A DNA stretch of 64,000 bases from the NCBI GenBank assembly GCA_037176845.1, contig JAYKXP010000016.1, positions 776,951 through 840,950 on the forward strand, given 5' to 3'. Origin of the DNA: Paramarasmius palmivorus (taxonomy: Eukaryota; Basidiomycota; Agaricomycetes; Agaricales; Marasmiaceae). The position numbers were made by a program, and so were the translations under genes. The notes under the pieces are model-generated. The model was not told the DNA's origin. It made no database searches and saw nothing but the letters and a program-made list of their open reading frames with translations. Below are positions 44,695-59,200 of the stretch, in pieces; positions within the stretch are counted from its first letter, which is position 1, and each line of letters opens with the position of its first letter.

Positions 44695-46353
44695 GCCAAT
44701 CTTACAAGGCGAGGTGTGTTGTACAACTTGACCATTGATTTACAAGGCTTTACACCTTCCAGTAGAAAAGTCCTAGCAAACGACGATTGCATACCTGCCG
44801 AACCACAGAACACCGTTACCGATCGTCTTAACGACCTTCTTCGTTCTTCTGGGACTGGATACGTCCTCAAGCTCTGTCAGAACACGCGTTACGTGATACA
44901 GGCTCCCATTCGTTTTACGGCTCCTGGTCAAGAAATCAGTACTGTCGGCTATCCCGTTGATGATGCTAGAGCAACTCTCGTAGTCTCTGGGCCAGTCGTG
45001 AATGGAACTGGACACACAGCAGCTGTTGAAGGAAACTGCAATGAATGCGATGGCATCAAGTTGCGTAACATCCAAGTGAGATAATCTCGTTACACCCACT
45101 GGTAATATTGCTCATCTTTGCCATAGATCGAAGGCAATCGTGCTGGTTCCCCAATAGCTCAAGGTGGTGCGAACATCGAGATGGGTGGGCCCAATTCGGA
45201 TCAGCTTATCGAATATGTCAAGTCGCACGATCCTCGAGGGTGGTCTTGTCTACATGTCACCCAGGGTCCACTCACATGCAACAATGCTACAGTTCAGAAC
45301 AACGAGATTGGACCGTGCGGAACCGACCAGCGCTCGAACTGGGCAGACGGCATCAGTCTGAGTTGTGCGAACAGCGTTGTGCGTAACAACGTTATTAGGG
45401 GCGCCACGGACGGCGGGATCGTGGTATTTGGTGCTCCTGGATCCCAAATATACAACAATACCGTTGAAGTCGGCAATGTGGGTGCAGCACTCACTGCATT
45501 ATGTTCTCGCACTTACCGATCATTGTGCAGTACACGCAGCTGGGAGGGATCAATCTGGTCGATTACTCTCCATACCACGGCAATTATACCGGCACGGTTG
45601 TCCGAAACAACACTGTCTTGGGCGCATATGCCGATACTGAGCAACGATCTTTTGACCTAAGGAAGGGTGAGAATAGGGATCACGTCTTCATCAAGTATGT
45701 GTACCAAACACGCGGTTCTTTCCCTTCATTGACATTGGCACTTCTTCAGGGTTGGCATCGCCATAGGCCCTCGAGTGTGGTTTGGCAACAAGTATGGGAG
45801 CAACGTTAGTTCATCCGGACTTGTCGAAGGAAATCGCCTTTCAGGAGGCTTCGGATATGGCATCGCTGTCACCTCTGCCCACAACTTCACCGTCCGAGAC
45901 AACGTGCTCTTTGGAAATACGTCATTCTTCGCAGAACGCGGTCCCAACTGCAGCCATTTCGACACCATTCCTTCTCCGGCACCGTTTGTCATTGACTACA
46001 ACATTACCTCTAAGACGACCGTTCAACCCGAGTTCGAGCCGGTCACCGATGGTGATCTGCTCATCTGCATCGTTCCACCACAGAGAGGAAACTACTGGCC
46101 GATTCGCAGCTTGGCAGAGGCACCCTTCTCGCAGAGATGTTCGTTCTTCGAAGCACTAGTCAAGGAACATCCCCGCGCTTGCCTCGGTACCGTCGCAGGG
46201 CTTTTTGGTCTTCTCTTCTTTGTTGGAGTCGTGCTCTGGGCCATTCGAAAGTGGTATCTGAAAAGGGCAGAAGAACAAGGCCGGTACCTTTCTTTGCCTC
46301 ACTCCCCGGTGAACACGCCTCTCATGAGAGAAGAATATTTTAAGGACCTTTAG
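44695..46353 (+). CDS. Right-handed beta-helix (pectate-lyase fold) type I membrane protein; start unresolved
   Basis: Four exons can be joined: 44695(open)-45075, 45127-45477, 45531-45694 and 45750-46353, about 499 residues. The part from LYNLTIDL onward fits an Agaricomycete extracellular beta-helix family. Early on it has CIPAEPQNTVTDRLNDLL, RYVIQAPI and EISTVGYP. Parallel beta-helix rungs rich in Asn then follow: ATVQNNEIGPCG, SVVRNNVIRGATDGGI, QIYNNTV, VVRNNTVLG and FTVRDNVLFGNTSFF. Near the end is one transmembrane helix (VAGLFGLLFFVGVVLWAIRKWYL) and a short cytoplasmic tail. It is probably a cell-surface, glycan-facing protein; enzymatic activity is unproven. No in-frame ATG precedes LYNLTID and no signal peptide is visible. 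The ATG at 44,691 is out of frame unless a 49-nt intron (44,714-44,762) is removed, which would delete that conserved start. Confidence 0.75.
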
Positions 46354-47289
46354 GCGGTACCAAGGACCGTCATACTTCTCGGGGACACTACATCTTACTA
46401 CGACTAGAACCACAGAGACTGTTACACTCAAGGATTCGCTAGCATTGTACACTACTGCACGGACTATCACATCGCATATCATGTCTACTCACACAGCCAA
46501 CTATAGGCTATAGCTGTAACACTATCGTACCTGTATTTTCGAATCATGATTACCCTAGGATTAGGCAACATAGTTCCGATTTGTGACTCGGAAAGAACAT
46601 GCCAACCTGTTCTAGCCTCGCAGTTCATACCAGCAACCGTCTGGGTGACACTTTGCTGTACAATGGGGCACGTCCGCCTTGAGCTTGAGCGCAGCGGTAA
46701 TAGCGGTCCGAGTGCTATACTGTCTGCAGTCTAGCTTCTACCCTTCGACGAATATGGGAAGGAGATATAGGGCCAATTCAGAACTGGAATATCGCTTCTA
46801 TGTCTTCGTCTAAACGAACATCATAAGGTCACAGAGACACGGGAAGTGAATCCGAAGCGATCGGCCAGCCCTTTCAACTAGGGTGATTCGAAGAAGCAAA
46901 GTACCATAACCCCAGGTGTCATGTTGAGCTTCGTATGTGAAAACAAAAGAGCGTACCTTATAGCAGGTATGGTAATCAAACCATGTATAGAATCTCCGAA
47001 TCGTGGTTCAGAACGGAATGAAGTTGTGAACCGACAGGCTGTATGGTAGAACGATCCGGAAGCCAAAACCTCCGATTCGGGCTCGGGAGCATCCTCGACT
47101 TGGCTACATGCAAGAGAACTTTGAATGATATTCTGAATGTTCAGCAAACGGAGACATTCTCCGCCGTTCCTCTCGTCTTATGCTATAGATCGCTAGGAAG
47201 ACTACCTTTCTTAGAAATGCTTCGGGCCCAGAGCCTCGAGAACTGGATTCGTGCAACGAAGAGCCAAACTATTGTCATATGCGGCTAAG
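46354..47289. other. Spacer between the beta-helix gene and the C-depleted tract
   Basis: This holds the 3' UTR of the beta-helix gene. Base composition is normal up to about 47,280. No gene is recognised. Confidence 0.5.
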
Positions 47290-50200
47290 AAAATGAAAAA
47301 ACTTGTCAGTGCTAGTAGTTATTGAAGGGAGAAAACACGATTAGCACTGAGAATTGGAAATTGACTCAACTTGCAGGGATGAAAAAGTGGGATAGAGGCA
47401 TTGGATAGTGCACGGTTGTTGGTTATGGCGGTAATGCTGTCAATATTAAGTGTATATTCACTTGAGAGAGTGACACTATGTCGGGTTTATTAATGATGGC
47501 TAGCAGTCTGAAGATAGGGATGAAGTACAAATACGGGAGTTCTAGTGTGCTAAAATGGGGGCCAGTAGGGGGTATATGCGGGGTAGAGTGGGGATAAGTC
47601 ATGTGGATAGGGAAGATTTGTTAAATAGACTATTAGGGATGATTGCGGGACAAGGTAGTACAGTAATGGTACTGGATAGGTACGTGGGGAGATTCTGGAA
47701 TGACAGGAATACAGTATCTGTGGATGATGAGAGGATGGAATATTTGATACGAAGTACAAAATGTGGATAAAAAGAATAATCAGGACCAGTGTTGTCATAT
47801 ACTATGAGATAAGTAAGAAGGACGAGGGCACAAATAGTTGAATTAAGAGCTGATAGGACTTATGATTGTGGCGTGCGTGCCACGTTGTGTAAGAGAAAAT
47901 GATGAGGGCAGAGCGCATTAAGGGGCATCGATTCTTGAAAGTGTGGGGGGTTAAGTGTTGACGCTCCAAGGATATTGAGCTTTGGAGGAGACAGATACGG
48001 AGAAAGGTTCATTAGGGGCGCGATCAGGATGCAAAGACGCGAAGTACATTCTGCAGCATATGGTGCGGGGCATTATATAGATTGGTGGTGGGATATTGGA
48101 AGAGGTATAGGAAAGGTTAGTAATTGCACTAAGGCTGACGTTTAGTATGACAGATGAGATTTGGAGCGTTTGTGGTGTTGTGAATGAGAGAAAGAGTGGA
48201 GATTCAGAATGACGGGTATTAAGGTGGACTTGAGAAAGTTGTATGATGGTTGGAAGATGGGTTGGGGGGGGGAGGAATGAAATGTATGGTTTGATATGAT
48301 GTGGAGATTATTGGGGGACACACTGGGTAATAGTATGAAGGATGGAATGAGGGGGGAGGAAGGTGAAGGGAGTAGTAGGAAGGGGTCGTCGTCGAATGGT
48401 AGATGAGAAGAGGGAGGGGTTATGTATGAGGAAAGGTGGTGTGGATAGGTGGTGTGGGGAAATGTGAAGTGAGGATGGGTGAAAGAGGGGGGGGTAGGAG
48501 GGAGTAGAGGAGGTAGGAGATAGGGGGGGGTGAGAGGGGGGAGGGGGTAGGGGATTGGGGGAGTTTGAGAGGGACTTTGAGGTGTGAATGAAGACAGTGA
48601 TTTGTTCGGTAAAGGAGTGGAGTATATAATGTGGGTTTGAATGGAAGGTTTGAGGAAATATATAGAGTTTTAGAAGTTTGATGAGAAAGGAGTGAACAAA
48701 AGGCACTTGTGAAGTTTGTAGCAGATTTGAGGTAGAGGGAGCTTGAGAGAATTTATTTGAATGAGAGTGGCGTGCGCGGAAGGGGTTGGGGAAAGTTTTA
48801 AAAAGTTGAGGAGGAGTGGAGTGAGGTTGAGGCTTGGGGTTGGTGGTAGGGAGATGACAACAGAGTTTTAGAAGGTGTATAAATGGTGTTGGCAGGGACT
48901 TGGGGGGTGTGATAAAGAGGGTTGAGAGGGGTATGGATTGTGAAAGAATGGGAGATTTATTATATAGGAGGTAAGTGATAATAGGGTGGTATTGGATGCT
49001 GAGAGTGTTGAGTGTGTAGGAGTGGGGGTGAGGGTTAGGTATTATGGTTGGATAATGATTGGTGTGAGGGACTGGGGGGGCGGGTACTGGGATATTTGGT
49101 ATTCGAGTCTGTAAATTCTATAATTTTAATTAGTAGTAAAATGTGTGCTACAGAGAGGAAGTGGTTAATACATGGAGTATGGTGCGAGGTGACTGATAAA
49201 TGAAATTGTATATGGTTGAGAAGGATGACGGTGGTTTCTCAGATTAGGAGTAAATTGAGAATATTGTGGGAGAATGGAAGGTGAGAGGGGTTGAAGGTGG
49301 GTGACGGAGCATCGTGAGGGGGTAGTTTGAAGTGAGTTAGGGGAAGAATTTGGGAAGGTAAGGGTCAAGTAGAGAGATTGTTTTTCGGTTTATGGTGAAG
49401 GGAATGGGGGCATGGATTTGAAGGGACTGAAGTTCAGGGTATGAGGGTGAGTATGGGGGTATGGTGGGGTGGGTGATTTATGGAAGGTTGTGAAAGATAT
49501 ATATTAGAAAGTGGGTTTTAGTTTTTGGGTTTGTTTGTGATATGTTGATTGGTTAAATGGGGAATTGGTGGAGTTTAAGGGTGAGGAAAGGGGGGGGGAG
49601 AGAAAATGGGGGTGGGAGGTATGTGATTGAGAGTGTTGGAGAGATTATTATTATTAGTTGGTGTTTTTTTGTGGTGTTAGAAGTATGTTGGAAAGAGATA
49701 TTTTATATTTGTATATTTAAATATTGTTTAGGGGAGGATAGTAGAAGGGTTTTATGGTGGGTTTTGTGATATGAATAGTGTTGGATGGAATTATTGGTGG
49801 GTGTGAGTAATGATGGTAAACAGATAAAGGAGGGGTAATAATGGGTTGGGGACAATGTTGAATTATGAGAGATATCTAGACGTGTTTGAGGTGATGATGT
49901 TGGTGTGGCAGCTAGGCGACAGACTCAATTGTTTAGGGCAATGTGGTTTAGGGGGATGGGGTAAGAGATTTATAGTTAGGAATTTTTGGGGTATTTGGTG
50001 CATGTATCATGTGTCAAGTGTGAGGGAGAGATATGTGGTGTTTTTGATGTAATGATGAAATATATGATAGTTGGTTGGATGATGTAAGGGGGTATAGGAA
50101 GGGGTGATAGAGTGTTTATTTGTAAGAATGGATAATAGGTTGGTGAAGGGTGTGATCTGTGTTATGTGAGTAAGGTTGGTAGTAGTTAATTGTTGATAGG

Positions 50201-53200
50201 AGTTGATAGGGGTAGAGAAGGGCAGAGGGGGGGAGTGAGGGGAGAGTGGGGAGTGGAGGTTTAGGATATTGAAATAATTTATGTGAATTAGGGTGAAGAA
50301 TAGGTTGGGGGGTAAGGTGGTAAAAATAATATTTGAATATTGCTGATTAGATTAGTTGGTGGTTTGGGTATTGTTTAAGTAGATGGAGTTGAGGAAGGGA
50401 TGTGAATGTAGTAGTAGAGGATTTGGTTTTAAAGTGTGGGAATTAGAATGTGTTTTATTTGGATTTGTGGGGGATGGGAAGGTTAAAAAGGTAGTGTGGA
50501 GAGTAGATTTGGGTATTTATATGAGATTGAGGAGTGAATAGTTTGGTAAGGGAGGATTAATTGTAGATTGTTGTAATATGTGTTACGTTAGAGGTAGTTG
50601 GTATTTCAAGGTAGTGGGGTTTATTAGAGAAGGTGTAAGGGGGTATGGGTGAGTTGGTTTAGGGTGAGTGTGGTGGTGTTGATGAGAGGGTTAGCTGGGA
50701 TGGAAAATTGGCGTATAAATGATTGAAGGATTTTTGTGAATGTATAGGGAGGTTGAGGTGTTGGATTGTGTTAGGAGATAAATATAGGGATTAAGGTATA
50801 TTAGGTTTAGTGTTATAAATTTTGGGTGATGGTTAGTTTGTGATGTTTGAATTATGTATAGTTTGTAATTTATTGGTATATTGTGAATTGTTTGTTTTAG
50901 ATAAGAATTATATTAAGTAAGGGTTTTTTTTGGAGTAGTGTGTATTGGATAAAGGAGTTTAGGAAGTTGGGTAGTTATTATGACATGGAGATAGGGGGGG
51001 GAAAATATGGGTTATTATGGTGGGAAAGGTGGGGAGTGTGGATGTAATGAAGGTTAGAGGGTTATTTTTATGTTAAAGAGTAGGAAGAGAGGTGGAGATA
51101 TTGGGGATGTAATACACAGGGTTTATGGAGTGAGTAGGAGGCTAATTATAGTAGAAGGTTGTGGGTGGTTATTTGATATGTATTAGGAGTAAGGAGGGAA
51201 GAAGATAAATTGCGTATTATTTGTATGTGTTGGGGTAATGAAGAGATAGTAGGGAAGGTGGTTTTAAGGATGGTTATGAAATGAAGTGGATTGGACGGTT
51301 GTATTGATTGGGATAATGAGAGGAGAGGAGGATGGTATATTATGGGAATGAAGTGTAGAAGAGTGATTGAGTGGTTTAGTGTGAAATGGGGATGTTTATG
51401 GTAATTAAAACTAGAAATATGTGGAGTGAAAAGGTAAGAGACATAAGAGGATAGGATGAGAGATTGGAGGAAGAGGATATAAAAGATGGATGGATGCGTA
51501 GGATGGTTTATGAGGTGTGGAATGTGTGGGGTAAGTGGGATTGGAGGAAGGGTAGAGTGAGGGAGGGGTTGTGAGGGTAGGAGTGGAGGGGGGTAGGGGG
51601 GTGATGAATAGCGATTGGATTGGAGAGTGGATGGTTGAATGTGTTGGGGGGGAGTTAATGGTGGGTGTATTTTAGGGTATGGAATTGTGTTGGGTGTAAG
51701 GTAAGGTAGATAAGGGTGAGTTAGTGGGGAGGGGGTTTTTGTTATAGGACTAATTTGTGGGGGGGAACAGATATGTTAGGAATAGATTAAGGGGGTTTAT
51801 AGGGTTTATATGGTGGGGGAGAGGATAATTAGGATTATAGGATTGATGGATGTGGTGGATTTTGGCGAGTTAGTAGGTTGTAGTGGCTTGGTGATTTGGG
51901 ATAGATTGGAGAATGTGAAGGTACGAGGGATGGAAGACGGAAATAGGAAATAGAATGGATTGGGTATGGGATTGGAGTTGTGGTGGGGAGAAAGATTGTT
52001 AGTTAATTATAGGTATTGGGGAGGATGGGGAGGTAAATGTGGGTATGTGGGGGGAGCGGAGGGATATGGAAGAGAGGTGAGAGAAAGTATGGGAGTTGTT
52101 TTGTGGAAGTATGAGTGTATGTTGTATTTTAGGATTTGGAGAATAGGGGGGGGGATGTATGGATTTGTGATGGATTTGGAGAGGATGGGGAGGATTGACA
52201 GTTGGAGAAAGATGAAAGTGGATGGGGGGGGGAGGAAGGTGAGGAGTGGAATGTATAAGGGAGGGGATATTAGGAAGGGAAGTAGTTAATATGGAGTTGG
52301 AGTGTAGGGGGGGGGTGGTAATGTAAGAGTTTTTGTAGAGGGGGTGGGATGATATTATTGATATTATGTTATAAGGTGTTGGTAGGGGAGAGGGATTGAT
52401 AGAGTGGGTTTGAGGAAGTTGAGGGGAGTGAGGGTGGAATAGGAAAGAGAGGTAAGGTTGGGAGGGGTGGGGGGTATTGATGTTTATTGAATGAGGTTGT
52501 AAAGTGTGAGAAGGAAATGTACACGAGTTGGGTGTTTGGAGTGTAGGATATATGGATATGTAGATAGAGGTTAAGAGTCGGTAAGAGGAAGATTGAGATT
52601 GGAGGTGAAGATGGGTATGATATGGAGAAAAATGTAGTGAGAGGATGTATCATTAGGGGGATAGTTTATGGGGAGATGGGAGGGAAAATGGATATTTGAG
52701 TTAGTGGGGGGGAAATTCAAGTGGGGAGTTGAATCTGGAGGTTTGTATTTGAGTGTGGGTTATGAGTGTGGAAGTGTGGGGAGGGGGTGGTTTGTGTTAT
52801 GGGTGTGGAAAGGGATGTGGGGTATTGGAGTAGTTGAAGGTGGGTTTATGAGAGGGGGGGATGTTTTGTGGTTGAGGGGTGGGTTTTTGTGGAGGTGTTG
52901 TTGGTGGAAAAATTGGTGGGTAAGGTAAGAAGTTTGGGGAAGGTTTTGTGGAGGATAGTGGTGTGGGAGTGGATAAGGGTGGGTGATTTGTTTGGGTAAA
53001 GGAAGGGGGAAAGAAAGGGGAGTTAATAGGGAGGTTTAAATTAAATATAATTATTTGTTGTTTGTAATTTTGAAAGGAGTAGGTAAGGATTAGAGGGTGG
53101 GAAGGGTAGTGGGGAGCGATTTTTAGTAGTATGCTAAGAGTTTGGAAGAGGAAATTAGGATTGGAGGAAATGGTTGGGGAAGAGAGGGGGGGGGTTAGTA

Positions 53201-56200
53201 CAAGATGTGGATGATTGATAATGAGTAAGGAGCGTTAGAGTGGTTACAGAAGTAGTTTCTTGGGTGGTGTTAGTTCTTGGATAGTTAGGAAAGCTGTTGG
53301 TTGGGGGGACGTTTGGAGGTCAAGGGGGTAAAGAGGGAGGAGATTCTTTGTAGTGGGAATTCTCTGTATAGGATGGAGAGTAGGGAGGGGTTGGGGCGGG
53401 ATGTGGGTATGAGTGATTGTAATTAAGAAGGTTTGATGGGAAGGGGGTATGGAAGTTGTTTAGTAAGGAGAAATTTAGGGGAATTTAATATAAGTTGGGC
53501 AGTGGAGAGGTGAATTAAAGGTTTGGAATAGGATTTCTATGGTTATTTAAGGAGGGGGGGGGGTATATGTTAGGGTGGGTTGTAGGGGTTAAAGTGGGGA
53601 TCTAAAGGGGAAGTGGATTTTGTGAGGGGAGAAGGTGAGATGTGGATCTCTCATTGTTAGGTAGGGGAGTATTAAGGGAAAGGGGTGTATGAAGGGGGGG
53701 TGTTGTTGAGTAATGTGGGTGAAAAAATAGGAGGGGGAGATATTGGTGAGTTGGGAGTGTTATGTGGGATGGTGGAGGATAAATATGGAAAGTAGGTATT
53801 AGGTGGAGGGCTTGGGTGTGGGGGGTGAATGGTGATAATTTGTAAAAGTGAATCGTGCGCAAGGAAGGGGAGAAAGTTGTTAGGGGGGTAGATATTAGAA
53901 GGGGAGATTATTAGCTGTAGTCTATACTCTAGGGGGGGAGGAAAATGAGGAGAGAGGGGAGGGGGGAAGGGGATAGAGCATAGAGAGGGGGAGGTTAGGG
54001 TGATTGGGCGGGGGATGGGTGGTGTGTTAAAGGGGGTATGTTTATGTAATAAAGAGTGTGAGGGAGAAGGGTATGTTTAGTTTGAGGTGAATTGGTGGAA
54101 ATATAAATGAGAGTTGGGGAGATAATAAAGGTGAGTGGGTTAATATTGTGGAAGATGAGTGGATTTTGTATTGGTGGTAATGGGGGTTAGGTGGTGGTGA
54201 GATATGGGTGGGGAAGGATTATGGTGGAATGAGATGGATGGGGGATGGGGAAGGATTAGAGGAGGGGGGAATGGAATGGATAGTAGGGAAATGTGTAGTA
54301 GTTGGGGAGAGTGATGATATTAGGTGTTAATATGTAGGTTGGAGTGGTAGATGTGTAGGTTTTTAGTTGGTGAAGGGTTATAGAGTTAAGGGAGGTCTTG
54401 AGGGTGTAGGTGAAGGAAATTTGTTAGTTGTTGTGATGGGGTGTAGTGATGATTAGGGGAGGGGGAGAGACTGGGTGATCATATAGGAAAGGGGAGTGTA
54501 GGGGAGTATGTTGGGGTTTATGGTTGATTCAATGAGGGGGTATTATATAAGAAAGGGGGTATGGGAGAAGTATCTTAGTAGGGAGTGATTTTTGAGGGGG
54601 TGTTTGAGAGTGGGTGGTGGGGGGGGGGGTGGTTTGTGAGGGGTTTGTAGGGTTAAGAGAGAGGGGAGAGTTAGAGTGTGGTATAAGAATTTGTTGTGTT
54701 GTGGAGTTAGTTTGTATGGGGTTGTGTGTTATCTATATCTATATAGATTAAGTTATGTTGAATTGCTGATTTAGTGGTGGGGGGGGGGTTGTTGTGTGGG
54801 GGGGTGAGAAGGTAAGTGTGGGTGGGGATATAAGTGGGAGATAGTTTGGAGGATAATATGAATATAGAGATGTTGTGTGTGATTTTAAGGAGATGTTTAG
54901 AGTTTTTTGAAGGTGATAAGATATGGGTAAATGGATTGGGAAAAGTTGAAAAAAAAGTGAGGAGAGAAGGAAGGAATGGAGGAATGAGTGGGCGGGGAGA
55001 AGTGTTAAGATGAATATGATTAGGTGGAGACGGAAAGAGTGGTGTGTCGAGGGGAGAAGGTGGAGGGTGTAAAGTAGTTAGATTGATGGTGTTGAGAGAT
55101 GTGTGTGTAAGGAGAAGTTTTGGAAGTGAGAAGGGGAGATAGGTTAGAGAAGGGGATGAGAAGGGAGGTGTGTTATGAGAGGGAGGGAAGTAGGGTGAGG
55201 AGTGGGAAGGATAAAGAAGGGAAGAATGTGTTGAATGTTGTAGGATTTATAAAGGGTATAAAGATGAGGAGGAGGAAGGGTGGAAAGAGGAGAGAGGGGG
55301 AGGGAGATTAAAGGAGGGAAGAGGGGGCGGAGAGGAGGGTGTGGACAGGTTAGTAGATAGATGAGTAGGAAGAGGGGGAAGGAGAAGAAAGTAGTGGGAG
55401 TGGTGGGTTGAACGATGTGGGGAAGAGGGGGATTGAGAAGATTATTGGGGGGAGGGGGTTGTGGGATGAGGGGTGAGGATAAAGATTAGTGGGATAGGAT
55501 GTTGGTATGGAGTTTTGGTTGTTAATGTTATTAAGTGTTTAATGAGAAGGATGGGTTGTGGGAGGAGGAGGGAGTGAATGGAGAATGAGGATAAAGGGGG
55601 GAGGAGGAGGGTGGGAGGGTATGTGATTATAGTTGGAAGAGAGGTGTGTAAGGAGAAGGGGTGTGGGGGACGTAATTAATCTGGTGGGGTGTTAGGGGGG
55701 AGGGATGTATTGTTAGATTTGGGGAAGGGAAGGGAATGAGGGAGGGTGAAGGGTGATGTGGGAGGAATGGTGGGATAATGTGAGGGTTGTAGATGTATTA
55801 TGATTAAGGCGGGGTAGGTGTTATTATTTAGGTAGGGGGGGGGTTTTTGGGTGTTATTGAAAAAGATGGGGATTAGAGTTAGTTGAAAGAATTATTTGAA
55901 AGGTTGAGGGGTGGAGGGGAGGGACTGTAAAGGTGTGGTGGGTGAGTGTTGAGAGATATTATTATATTTGGGGGTGTGTTTTGTGCGTGTTGGTTGTGAG
56001 AGTTATTTGTATGGGATCAGGGATAGTATTGTATTTTGAGGAAAGTGAGAGGGGTGTAGATGGGAGGGTAGTAGGGGGGGTGGGTGGGTGACTTATTGTC
56101 TATGGGAATGTTGAGGGGGGGTCAAGAGATTTAGGTGGGTGGAGGAGGGTTGGTATGTTGGGGGTTGATTGGGTATGATATGTGGAAAGATGTTTGGGTT

Positions 56201-59200
56201 TAGAATTAATTTGAGGGGAGGAGTTGTAGGTTTGTAATTAGGACAGTATTGGAAGGGAGAGGAGTAATTGAGATTAGGGTAATATGTGTTGTGTCTATAG
56301 TAGGAGGGGTGATTGGATTATTGTAAGGGAGAAGTGAATAGGTTAATTGGTTTTGTGTGGGGTGAGGTAAAGTTTTTTTAGATTGGATAAACGCGTATTG
56401 GGGTGTGAGGGGGTGGATATGGTCTTGGGGATAAGGGGACAGGAAGGAAGCTGTTAGTTTGGTGTGGTGGGGTTATGAATGTGGTAGAGGATATATAGAG
56501 AAATGGTGGGTATAAATTGTAAAGTGATGGTAAAGATTTTTTAGTTGTGTTGATTTGTTGTTGATTTTCGATTGGGATTGCTTTATGTTGGGTATGTAAT
56601 GTTTTTAAGTTTTGTTTTTTAGTTTTGTTATTTTTTTTTTAATATATGATGGTTTGGTGGTTATAGGGGGGGAGGAGTGGGGTAGTTTGGATTAATTGAT
56701 TGATAGTGTTTATATGAGGGAGAATATTGAGAAGTTAGGATGTAAATATTGATAGTGGACAATGATAAAGAATAAAGTGTTTGGTGTTAGATATGTGAGA
56801 GATTTGTTTAAATAGTTTGAAGACGCTATAAAAGGAGGTGGGGGGTGGTATGGTGTGAGAATAGATAGGATATGTTATAATTATTGTGATGTTTTTGGGT
56901 TTGGGGTTAGGGAGGTGATTGGGGGATAGGTGATATGTTTGAGTGTGATAGGTGTATGTAAGGGGAAAGAGTAGGGTTTTAGGAATGTTTGTTGGTTAGC
57001 GAGTGAAAATTGGAGAGACAGGGATTAATAAATGATAGTGGGAGGAGTATATTAGGAAGGTATCTGAGGGTGATGTAATGGAAGTGGGAGAAGAGAGGAG
57101 TAGATGGATTGATGTAGAGAGTAGATATATGGATAGGGGTAATGATAAGGGTCGTATGAGGGTATATAAGAGGATGAATTTTATAAGTAAGAGGTGGGTG
57201 AGGTGATGGGGAGGGAGTTTTGGATGATGTGAATTGAGGTATTAGTGGGGGTGGGTATTAGGTAATGGGTTGGGTATTAGGATATTAAGGAATGGTTGTG
57301 TAGTATTTAGTATGATGTAAAGGTTAATATGGGTTATAAGGGGTAGTGAAGGTTATTAAGAGGAGGACAGATAATGTAGAGAGTAGAGGATTTATAAGTG
57401 TAGGGTGTATAGAAATGGAGGGGGTAGAGAAGGGATTTTGATGTGGGAGGTGATAAGTGTGATTATTAGAGAGGGAAGAATGAGGTTGTTAGGTATATAT
57501 ATGAGGGTTGGGGTTTAGGATTGGTTGATGGAGATTAGGGGAGTTATAATGATTGTATGAGAGGGTATTAAATAGGTTGTGAGATGAGGGAATGTTGATT
57601 GGATTGAGGAGGAAATATTGTAGATTGGGAGATTTAGATTGGGGGGATATTGATGATTAGGTGAGGTTGTGGATTGGAAAATAGTGAAGAGGTGGGAGGA
57701 GTATCTAAATGATTAGATATGTATTATGAGATGGATTTTATTATTGGTAAGATTAAGGGGTAATGAAGATTAGATTAGGATGATGAGTGGGGGATTATGA
57801 GGGGGGCGGTTATAGGTGTAGAATAGTAAGTGAGGGTGGGGGGCGAGAAGTGAAATTTGTGTATTATTGTATACTTAAAGTATTGATAGGATATAGATAG
57901 GGATGGTGGGGAGTATAGGGAATTGATGGGATGTATAATACATTGATTGAGGAGGGTAGAGAAGGTAATAAATTGTGTAAGGGGGGGTTAGGGAAAGTAT
58001 TATAGAAGGAATTGGATTGTAGTATTTATGAGGGTAAGTTTTTGGGGGGTTGGGCTCATGGGGTAACATTATGGGTGGGGTCTTTTTGTGGTGATAGGAG
58101 GATTATTGGTGGGGTAATTTATAAGGGAGGGAAAGGATGGTAAGGCTAGGAGATGGGATGAAATGTAAATGGGGGGGGATTATTGGTGGTATTAGGTGGA
58201 CATGAAGTAGGTAGAGGGTGTTTGAAAGGATGTGAGGAGGTTGTGTTAAGATAAGAGAAAAGTTAGGATAGGGGGGCAATACATTAGGGACAACGAGGGG
58301 TTTGTCAGATGAGCAGGAGGATTTAAGGGAAAATTAGATGAATGGGAGTGTAATAATGGAAGAGCGAATAAAGAGATGGTATATTATTATAAGAGTTTAT
58401 AAGGGATTAAAGTGGAAGTAAGGATAAGTGAGGGGTAAAAGAGATGAGGAGGATGAATAAATTTTGTTTTAGTAGAGGGAAGTGGAGGATAGATTATAAA
58501 GAGAGATGTTGGGAGGGAGGATTATATTGATTTTATAAAACAGAAGGAAGAGTAAGGGAATAGGGGGGAGAGAGGAGGGGGGTGAGGTGAGGATGGATTT
58601 GGGTAGTTTTATTTGTTATTGAAGGCAAGGGAGGAAGATAAAAAGTTAGAAAGAATGTTTTTTTTTGGGATTTAAGGGTGGAGGTAATTTAAGACTGGTA
58701 AGAGAGTATAGTATGAGGTATATTGTGGATGAATTAAATGTTTGGAGTTATTTGATTTATGAGGAGATGTTAATATTGTAGGAGTATAATTTGAGAGGGA
58801 GTGGATGTGTATATAGGTTAGGTGTATAGAGGGGGGTTTGATTAGTTGATATATTTATCAAGTGTATGTAGTCTATAGTACATTAGTGGAGGGGGGGGTG
58901 AAGTGTTTAGTTGGATTATGTGAGGAAGTGGGTAGTTTTTATGGAATTAAAGGGGACGTAAGAATGGGTGTATATTAAGAAGGGATTGGAGGTACATTGT
59001 ATAGTAAAGGTAGCTAAAGTTGAGAAGTGGGAGGGGTAGGAGGATGAAATTAGGAGTAAAGGATAGGTGTGGTTAGTTGTTTGATTGGATTTAGTGTGAA
59101 GGAGTAAGGAGGGAGTTTTTTATATGTTGATATTTATAGTTGTGAAGTATGAGATGAAAGGATTAGTTGGTGGATTTTATTTGGTAATTTTAAAATGGAT

